From Patescibacteria group bacterium UBA3291 (GTDB lineage Bacteria > Patescibacteriota > Gracilibacteria > Absconditabacterales > Absconditicoccaceae), in contig DETJ01000028.1 of assembly GCA_002361595.1 (NCBI GenBank), forward strand, positions 1-22,954: 22,954 nt of DNA. The letters run 5' to 3'. The notes under the pieces are model-generated. The model did not search any database, was not told the DNA's origin, and saw only the letters and a program-made list of their open reading frames with translations. This document shows positions 16,202 through 22,954 of this stretch, one piece after another. Made by a program: the position numbers and the translations under genes. Numbering within the stretch: position 1 is the stretch's first letter; the number at the start of each line of letters is the position of its first letter.

Positions 16202-18967
16202 ATTATCTTTATCTTCATCACACATTTTTTGGTATTTTTTGTACGCTGCCGAGTTTATTTTTGTAAAGAATGCTTGTGGGTTATTGGATATCTCTATCAA
16301 TTGTGGTTCATTTTCTGTAGTAATTGGTATTTGAAGAGATCTAATTTCAAGCGTCTTATCACAAGCAACATATGAGACATTCGTTAATATATGTGTATTT
16401 ACATCATAACGAGCTTGCAATTTAAATGTTCAAAGCGTAAAATCTATCAAGAACTTATCAGATTCTCACTGTATATTATTAACACTATCAGGGACTAACT
16501 TGAAATGTATACGGAATTGATCTATAATTTCCAATTTCTTTTCTAATGAATCATCTATAGTCTCCACTGAAAAATCTATTATAGACTTGATAATAGTTGG
16601 TGTATTCTCTTTCATAAACATAACTCAATCTAATTTTTTATGGGTCAATTTATTCAAGATTTCATCACTTATCTTATATCAACTTAATACTCCATTCCTT
16701 AGATCAAAATTATATTCCACCTCTCATTCTCATTTATAAAGAGTTATATTTGAATCATCACATACATAAACACTAAGATCTTCTCTTTCTTGAAGGAGTT
16801 CACAGAAAGTTGGCTGCACATCATCTTCTTCTGTATCTGCCTTATACCACATTCCAACCTGTTCATCTATAATTCCAAGCATTGTATTAAATGATACATT
16901 TCCATTTTTTGCCTGAATATTTAGGATGTCAGATAATTTTGGTTGGTCTGTCACTTTTATATTATTAACGTATAGGGTGTTACCATTTCTGTGTAAAGAT
17001 ACTGTTAGTTTTAGTGTTTTATCATCTGTAACCGAAAAGATTTTATTTGTAAACAACTCTGTTTTTACCTCCAATTCATTATCTGAAACTTTGCTTACAC
17101 TTCTTATTTTTAAACGATCTTTCATTTGATAATATTGAGCGAATATGTCCTCCATAGTCACTTCTTTAATATCACCACCAGACAATTCTGAAACAGCATT
17201 CACTATATCTGGAGTCGTTAACTGAGTTATCAATCATGGATAATTATATGCACGGTTACCATTATTAATCTGATCCAACTGTAATTTAATATCTGATTTT
17301 CATTTTTGGAGTACTGTCTGGTATAAATAATCATTATTAAAGACATATAACATATCTTTATATATTGGATCCAAATATTTACCGTTATTAGATTTACTAT
17401 CCTTATTAATTAATGCTTGTACATAGTTTAGATAACTCTTTACGAAGTTTTCATTTAATGTAGTTCATCCTACTATTTTATACACCGTCTGCTGAGCAGA
17501 TAAAAGTTTGTAAGCATTTAAATCTGAATTGTCAAACACTTTATCTGAAAGCTCAGGTTGTCATAACGAATTTTCTATCTCAATAAAATTAACTAATTTC
17601 GTATAGAATGAATATTCATCTCTATTACAATGTTGCATAATTGATTCAAAATCGTTTGTTGTCTTCCCTACATGTAACACATATTCATTAATCATGCTAC
17701 ATATTGGTTCTATATCTTTTCACTGTCCTCTTAAATCATTAACTAATGATAAAATTTCTGATGAATATTGAGGATCTGATAATTCATAATATTTACCAAA
17801 TTCATAGAAAGATTCCAAAAATTTATCACATAATAAATCAGAAACTTTATAATTGTTTATACATCATAAACTAAATCAATCTCTTAATCATCCATTAAAT
17901 TTATTAGGAACCCACTGGTTAATATATGTACTACTCAGATTTTTGCTACTATTTTTCCCTGTTATCAAATTTTTAACTAAATTTTCCACATCCTTACGTG
18001 TTATGTTCCCACCTGAAAAATCTTCCAAAGAAATAAAGTCTCACGAATCATAATTAATAGATATCAACTGAGGCAATACTATTCAATTATATTTTATTAA
18101 GTTTCCTCTAGATTGAAAAGATTTTGAATTATCCGGTAAATATACAGATCCATATGGAACAACGACATTTAAATCTACTCAAGTACTTATTTTTCATAAA
18201 ACCACATCTGGCGTATTATCATTCCATTTTACTTTATTTTGTATAGAAGAAGCTTTTATAATACTAAAGTCATCCGCCTGATTTATACCAATCTGAGCAT
18301 ATGCTCACAAAGATAATCAAGTTATTGATGCTATGACTAAACATCCCCACTTAAATAAAATACGATAAAACTTTTTATATTTTGTGATAGTATCAGACCA
18401 TTGTTCATCTACTAAAAAGTCTAGATTACTACTAACAGATCCATCCATAGATTTTACCAAAAATGTCCTCTCTACATCAGATGTCTTACTTGGATCTACC
18501 AAATCTATATCATTTTGTGTAAAATCTTGGATTTGATTATTTTGCACATTTGCACTAGTCGTATTAACCGTAGAGTTACTTTGACTAGGATTCGCTACTG
18601 GATTATTTTGGACATTATTAATAGGTACTGGTTGAGGATCTGGCGTAATTTGTTCCGCACTATCCTTCTTTGGACTATTTTGTAAAAGATCGGATAAATC
18701 TGGAGCTTTTACTTCTTCTATTTGAATATTTAGAGCCTTTAATACAGCTTCTGGATCAGACTCTCAATCTCACGTTCATGTATAATTTCACTGATTTCCA
18801 TTACCAAAATTTTGAGTTTGCTGAAAATTTTGCTGTCAATCTTGACCTCAAGCAACATTATAACCACTATAACCATTATTATAAGTATTGTATTGAGACG
18901 TTCACGCTTGCGGATTCTGACCATTTGTCATTTCATCTAATACATCATCACTTGGCCTAAATGTCAT
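16193..18967 (-). CDS. Large single-span membrane protein with Asn/Gln-rich tail, unknown
   Basis: A 924-aa protein, the largest in the window. The N-terminal ~190 residues are low-complexity, rich in Asn, Gln, Gly and Tyr (QYNTYNNGYSGYNV, QQNFQQTQNFGNGNQG), and are probably disordered cytoplasm. One membrane span lies near 197-217 (FKWGCLVIASITGLSLGAYA). The ~700 residues beyond it should be outside, with mixed helices and beta segments and a few spread Cys (LGCINNYKVSDLLCDKF, PICSMINEY, MQHCNRDE). I recognise no domain. The start is the ATG at 18967, the first after a consensus promoter; an upstream ATG in the same frame is cut off by a TAG. Size, topology and strong promoter suggest an abundant envelope protein, perhaps part of a surface machine, but that is inference. 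Confidence 0.85.
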
Positions 18968-19004
18968 ATAGCACTACTCAAAAATAAAATATTTCCGTAC
19001 TACT

Positions 19005-19033
19005 ATTATATTCATGACACTCCTTTTTGTCAA
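19005..19033 (-). promoter_or_regulatory. Perfect-consensus sigma70 promoter of the 924-aa gene
   Basis: On the minus strand, TTGACA (19033-19028) and TATAAT (19010-19005) are separated by exactly 17 bases, a full match to the consensus. Predicted leader about 30 bases. The rest of the 181-base divergent gap has a TATAAT at 19097-19102 that may serve the penicillin-binding protein gene, but without a well-spaced -35. Confidence 0.85.
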
Positions 19034-19148
19034 ATTTTTTGGAACATTTTTTTATAGAGAGTTTTTTAACTTTTTATTGAAAATAAGTGTAAATTTTATA
19101 ATGTTTGGGTACTGGTAAATTTTATAAAAAAATCAAGTAATCTCATAT

Positions 19149-21659
19149 ATGTATAAATATAGCAATTTTCAGAAATCATTTAAAAAAGAACGTACTTTTT
19201 GAGAACGAGTTTCTTTTTATACTCAAAAAATTCCATTTGTATGAAATCTAAATTTTTCTAAAGAAATACAGTTAATCTCCCTTTTTTGAGCTATGTTTTT
19301 AGTACTTATAATCAGACTTTTCTATCTACAAATATTTCAACACGATAAATACAATACTGAGCTTATCAAACAATCTACATCTCTTGCTTCTATTAAGGCT
19401 GAAAGATGAGATATTTATGCTTTGGATAAAACGTGACAGCCTGTAAAATTGACTGAAAATATTAATTTGTACGACATAGCTTTAGACCCTAGAGAAATTT
19501 GATACAGTACATGAGGGATTCTAATGAAGGAACGTTTTATCGATTTAATATCTCCAATTGTATACAAACATCTTTGTGTAATACACTGAATGGATAATAT
19601 AGAATGAAATACAGAAGAATGCATGAAAAATATCGAATCATTCGCGAATATAGAATTATTACCAAAAGAGCCTGAGATTTTCTATTTCTGAAAAAATTAT
19701 GATGCCGAATGAAATGAATATCCTGTAATTTCACAGGAATATTATAACTTTGATTATGACTCATTTTACAACAACAAACAAAAAATCATAAGTGAGTTCT
19801 CTCAATGAGCAGCAATGACTATCATAAAAAATAGATTGAACGAAAAAATTAAAATCTGAAAAAAAGAAAAAAATTACGTAGGTTACTATACAAATGAAGA
19901 GTTTTTGGAAGACTTACAAAAGCAAAATTTCAATTTTATTTCAATTGAAGCTAATTTTTATCTGTATATAGTTCCGTGAAAATCCAGTAGTTATAGAGAT
20001 AAGTTTTTGTTCCAAAATTTTATGAGTAAACGATGAGAAAAATTTAGCAGTACTACAATAGATTCATTATTTAGTGAACAAGTATATAAATATGTCAAAT
20101 TATTTTCATCTGCGAATCCTATAATAGCACAAGATATAAAACAATTAAAATCTGATTATTCAAATGAAAAATATTCTCTAGACGGTAGTCCTTACAATAA
20201 ATATTCTATTGTTCACTGAATAATTCTAGAACCAAATGCAACTAGATATTATCCATACGGAGAATTTATGTCTAATGTTTTATGATATGTGGATAAAAAT
20301 TGAGAAGCCTACTACTGAGTAGAAAAATACTATAACAATATACTTGAATGAGTAGACTGAGAAATTACATGACGTTCAAACTGGAATATGGGATGAAGTG
20401 ATTTTGAAGTAATAAACACTAAAGATTGAGATGATGTAGTTTTGACTATAGATATTTGAATTCAAAAGGAAGTGGAGAATATTGCAAAAAAATACCTAGA
20501 AACCTTTAATGCCGACTCTCTTGCTGTTATGGTTTTTGATCCTAAAAAATGACAAGTAAAAGCATCCGTTTCTCTGCCAACATATAATCCTAATAACTAT
20601 AATGATGCTTATACGATGATTCCATTGAGTCCTGAATATTCATATTTAATCGACAGTGATACATATAATGAAGTTCCTGTGTACATATATTCATGATGAA
20701 AATATATTAAAACAAAATCTGAAGAAAGAACTGATCCAACATTGGAAAAATATATTTCAAAAAACGTATACTGAGCATCTGTTTTTGTAGACAAAAATAT
20801 TTCAATAGCATTCGAACCTTGAAGTATTTTCAAAGCATTCACGACTGCAATTTGACTGGATAGTGATGAAATTAGGCTTGATGATTATTATCAAGATGAC
20901 TGAAGTGTAAAAATTGATATTTATACAATCAAGGATGCGGATCAATGAGCTTGTATGTGATATCACAGTTTTCAAGAAGCTTTAGTCAATTCTTGTAATG
21001 TGTGAATGATTAGAATTGTTGAAGCTCTCGGTAAAGAAATTTATTATAACTATCTGAATAAATTTTGATTCTGAGAAAAAACTTGAATTGAATTGGCGGA
21101 AGAAAAAAATTGATCCGTTCCCAATGCTTGAGCAATCTCAATGGCTTGATTCTTTAATAATTCATTTTGACAGTGAGTAACTGTAACACAGATACAACTT
21201 GCTGCTGCATATTCTACATTGGTTAACTGATGAAAATACATTAAACCAACCATCATTTCTCAAATTAGAGAAAAATCAGCTAATAGTGACAGCATTACAA
21301 TCCAAGAAAAAGTAGCACATTCTTTAAGACAAGTAATTAGACCTGAAGTTAGTGATGAAATGAGAACGGCATTATTTACTGTTGCAGCCACTAATGATCA
21401 ATATAAAAACGCAAGAGTTGAATGATACCGTTTAGGAGCAAAATCATGAACATCACAGATTGCCTACAAATGAAGATATCAAAGATGAGTATGATGGACA
21501 CAGGCCACATTCGCATGAATTGTTTCAATTGATGATCCAGAATATATAGTTCTAATTTGGCTATCTCGTCCAAGAACGAGTCAATGGTGAGTATGAACTG
21601 CCTGAAAAATTTTTGGAGAAATCGCAACATTCTTAATTTGATACTCTATGATGGAATAA
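19149..21659 (+). CDS. Class B penicillin-binding protein (PBP2/FtsI type transpeptidase)
   Basis: An 836-aa enzyme that cross-links peptidoglycan stem peptides outside the membrane. A short cytoplasmic tail leads into one span (about 37-65, ending LVLIIRLFYLQIF), then the dimerisation domain (IKAERGDIYALDKTGQPVKL; NVLGYVDKNGEAYYGVEKYY; VVLTIDIGIQKEVENIAKKY) and the transpeptidase domain. All three catalytic boxes are present: S559-x-x-K562 (EPGSIFKAF), S615-x-N617 (VNSCNVGM) and K765-S-G-T768 (AKSGTSQIAY). The Gly before S559 and the Gly of KSGT are both TGA codons, strong evidence for the recoded genetic code. No PASTA repeats. The long middle of the dimerisation domain makes it larger than usual (about 600-700 aa). 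Whether it serves elongation (PBP2) or division (FtsI) is not decidable here. The next gene starts 25 bases later. Confidence 0.95.
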
Positions 21660-21684
21660 TTTTTATAATACTAAGATACGTTAA

Positions 21685-22626
21685 ATGTCATCTCTATTTC
21701 TGACAGAATATATTAAATCAAATATGTTTATTCAAAATTTACGTAAGGAAGTAGCTGACCGTGATGTAAATTTTGACCTTATTGTGAGTGATTTGAATTA
21801 CAACGATTGTCCAATTTTATGTATAAATCCAGATAATAAACCTGAAAACGTTTCACTACTCGATGCTCGAAAAGATGCTATTTCTGTCTCAAAACATCCA
21901 TTAATAATTCTAAATGAATTGAATCTCAGCTTTTTAGAGCCTATTTTTGAATTATTGAATAAAAAAGATTACGCAACGATAATTAATATTCATGCATGAT
22001 TATGAAGTTATGGTAAAAAAATCTCACCTGAAACGAATGATTTGGACTATGTTCGTAAACTAAATTTCCACAGTTTCGAACCTATCGATCTGGAAAATAT
22101 GCGAAATATTTTTAAGCAAAATCAAAGACAATATATCCGCTTACTGCATAAAGAAATGCCTGATGCAATTTTTGATGTAGATGAACTATGAATTATCGAT
22201 GCATCAATGCTCGAAAATCTAGACTCAATTTCTCTGAAAACTTATGGATTTGCTGGAAATGATGGTGTAATTCTTGCGACAGGAAGCCTTTTCGCAACAG
22301 CTATTCAAACATGAGAAATTATTCAGAACCATAATAAACAAATCAGTATTTTTGTGTTACAAAAACTAAATTCTGATTGGACTGAAGAAATGATAGAAAA
22401 TATCAAAAATAGTAAAAAATTGTTTATTTTAGTCGACCATGACAATAGCGAAGAACTTAGAAAACGAGTAGAAAACTGAATGAAAAATTATTGATTGAGC
22501 GATGTTGAACTAAGTATAATCTGTCCGAAATATGAAAGATTAACTACGATTCTGAATGAATATCAAGAAGAACAGTCAGATTTTGATCCTGAAAAATTAG
22601 CACAAAGAATCATATCAAAACTATAA
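21685..22626 (+). CDS. Transketolase C-section-like protein, probably degenerate
   Basis: A 313-aa protein that follows the plan of the Pyr plus C-terminal half of transketolase, DXS or E1-beta proteins. NDLDYVRKLNFHSFEPID near residue 115 followed by QYIRLLHKEMPD near 150 matches the D-x-x-x-L-R...PVYIRL region. YGFAGNDGVILATGSLFATA near 190 and LFILVDHDNSEELRKRVENG near 250 match the C-domain. The segment that should carry the catalytic Glu and cofactor contacts (ENVSLLDARKDAISVS) is a poor match, and no diphosphate-binding half is present in the window. It may be half of a split enzyme or a non-catalytic relative. It is 25 bases after the penicillin-binding protein gene and probably co-transcribed. 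The frame is certain, the family likely, the activity doubtful. Confidence 0.7.
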
Positions 22627-22630
22627 ATTC

Positions 22631-22660
22631 TTGCACTTATAAACAAAAACACTATATACT
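22631..22660 (+). promoter_or_regulatory. Possible promoter of the pyruvyl transferase-like gene
   Basis: TTGCAC (22631-22636) and TATACT (22655-22660) are 18 bases apart, in a 60-base gap. The predicted leader is about 20 bases. Confidence 0.5.
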
Positions 22661-22686
22661 AAGCAATATTTAGTTTGTGAAAAATA

Positions 22687-22954
22687 ATGCATCTACTCAT
22701 TAAGTGATACTATGGATATAAAAATCTATGAGATGAACTCATTATTTTTTCATTATTAAATCGAGCAGATGAACGCTTCAATCCTGATAAAATCAGTATC
22801 GAATGCTGAGATGAAAAATGGTTGGAAAGCTGGATTCTGAAACATAGAGATTTCCTAATTCCATGAATTACTAAAAAATTAAATTTTCTGCCCAGACCAA
22901 ACTGGAAAGAAAAAATAAAAATCTGTCTATGAATGAAGAGAAATTTATACGATT
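22687..22954 (+). CDS. Polysaccharide pyruvyl transferase-like protein (CsaB type), partial
   Basis: Only the first 89 codons are present; the gene runs off the right edge. The N-terminus, MHLLIKGYYGYKNLGDELII, carries the G-Y-x-G-x-x-N-x-G-D-E signature of the polysaccharide pyruvyl transferase family. CsaB-type members add ketal pyruvate to cell-wall polymers that anchor S-layer proteins; others modify exopolysaccharides. Two glycines of the motif (GYYG first Gly, LGDE Gly) are TGA codons. With the penicillin-binding protein upstream this suggests an envelope-assembly set. The start is the ATG at 22687. The catalytic C-terminal half is outside the window, so the exact substrate cannot be judged. 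Confidence 0.85.

Noticed and set aside
18967..19022. Minus-strand mini-ORF (ATG at 19015) with a good AGGAG motif upstream
   Set aside because: It ends at a TAG after 13 codons, and the perfect promoter's -10 box lies downstream of its ATG, so the main transcript would not contain it.

Overview
The window is AT-rich DNA from a bacterium that reads UGA as glycine (translation table 25). That code is known from the candidate phyla Gracilibacteria (BD1-5) and Absconditabacteria (SR1); the window does not say which. With the standard code nearly every gene breaks into short pieces. With UGA = Gly, long frames open on both strands, and the fixed glycines of known motifs fall on TGA: the KSGT box and the Gly before the SxxK serine of the penicillin-binding protein, the GxxG loop of the PNPase KH domain, and IDPG of RuvC. 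Of 15 complete genes recognised with confidence, 14 end in TAA and one in TAG. All start at ATG and none has a clear Shine-Dalgarno sequence. All coordinates are for UGA = Gly frames.

Layout. 1-8371 is all minus strand: the start of an unknown gene (1-56), a secreted Cys-containing repeat protein (124-2127), ruvC (2247-2717), a GC-rich cluster of hairpins (2747-2867), dnaJ behind a CIRCE-overlapped promoter (2873-3995), and a tandem pair of VirB6/TrbL-like polytopic membrane proteins (4044-6095 and 6116-8371). A divergent promoter region leads to PNPase on the plus strand (8666-10801), closed by a strong terminator. Three minus-strand genes follow: a small unknown protein, a protein with two RyR-like repeats, and a single-span membrane protein (10855-13683). 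13684-14002 is mostly non-coding and may hold one tiny membrane ORF. The plus strand then carries a 112-aa membrane protein, a membrane-anchored DsbA-like thiol oxidoreductase and a UPF0489-family protein (14003-16170). The last converges, at a 17-bp tandem repeat, with a 924-aa single-span minus-strand protein (16193-18967). The right end is a plus-strand envelope set: a class B penicillin-binding protein (19149-21659), a transketolase C-section-like orphan (21685-22626) and the start of a polysaccharide pyruvyl transferase-like gene (22687-end).

How the genes fit together. ruvC, dnaJ and pnp are housekeeping genes. Most of the others are envelope or secreted proteins: two VirB6-like channels, a DsbA-type enzyme that could oxidise exported Cys-rich proteins such as the 124-2127 product, large anchored proteins, and a peptidoglycan transpeptidase. 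This suits a small host-associated cell with an elaborate surface, but that is inference. Promoters are often close to the sigma70 consensus with short leaders, and several upstream terminators abut or overlap the next -35 box. I see no rRNA, tRNA, CRISPR array, insertion sequence or defence system. The clearest unusual points are the half zinc-finger DnaJ under a CIRCE-like operator, the VirB6-like pair, and the anchor-like sibling beside the DsbA-type protein.
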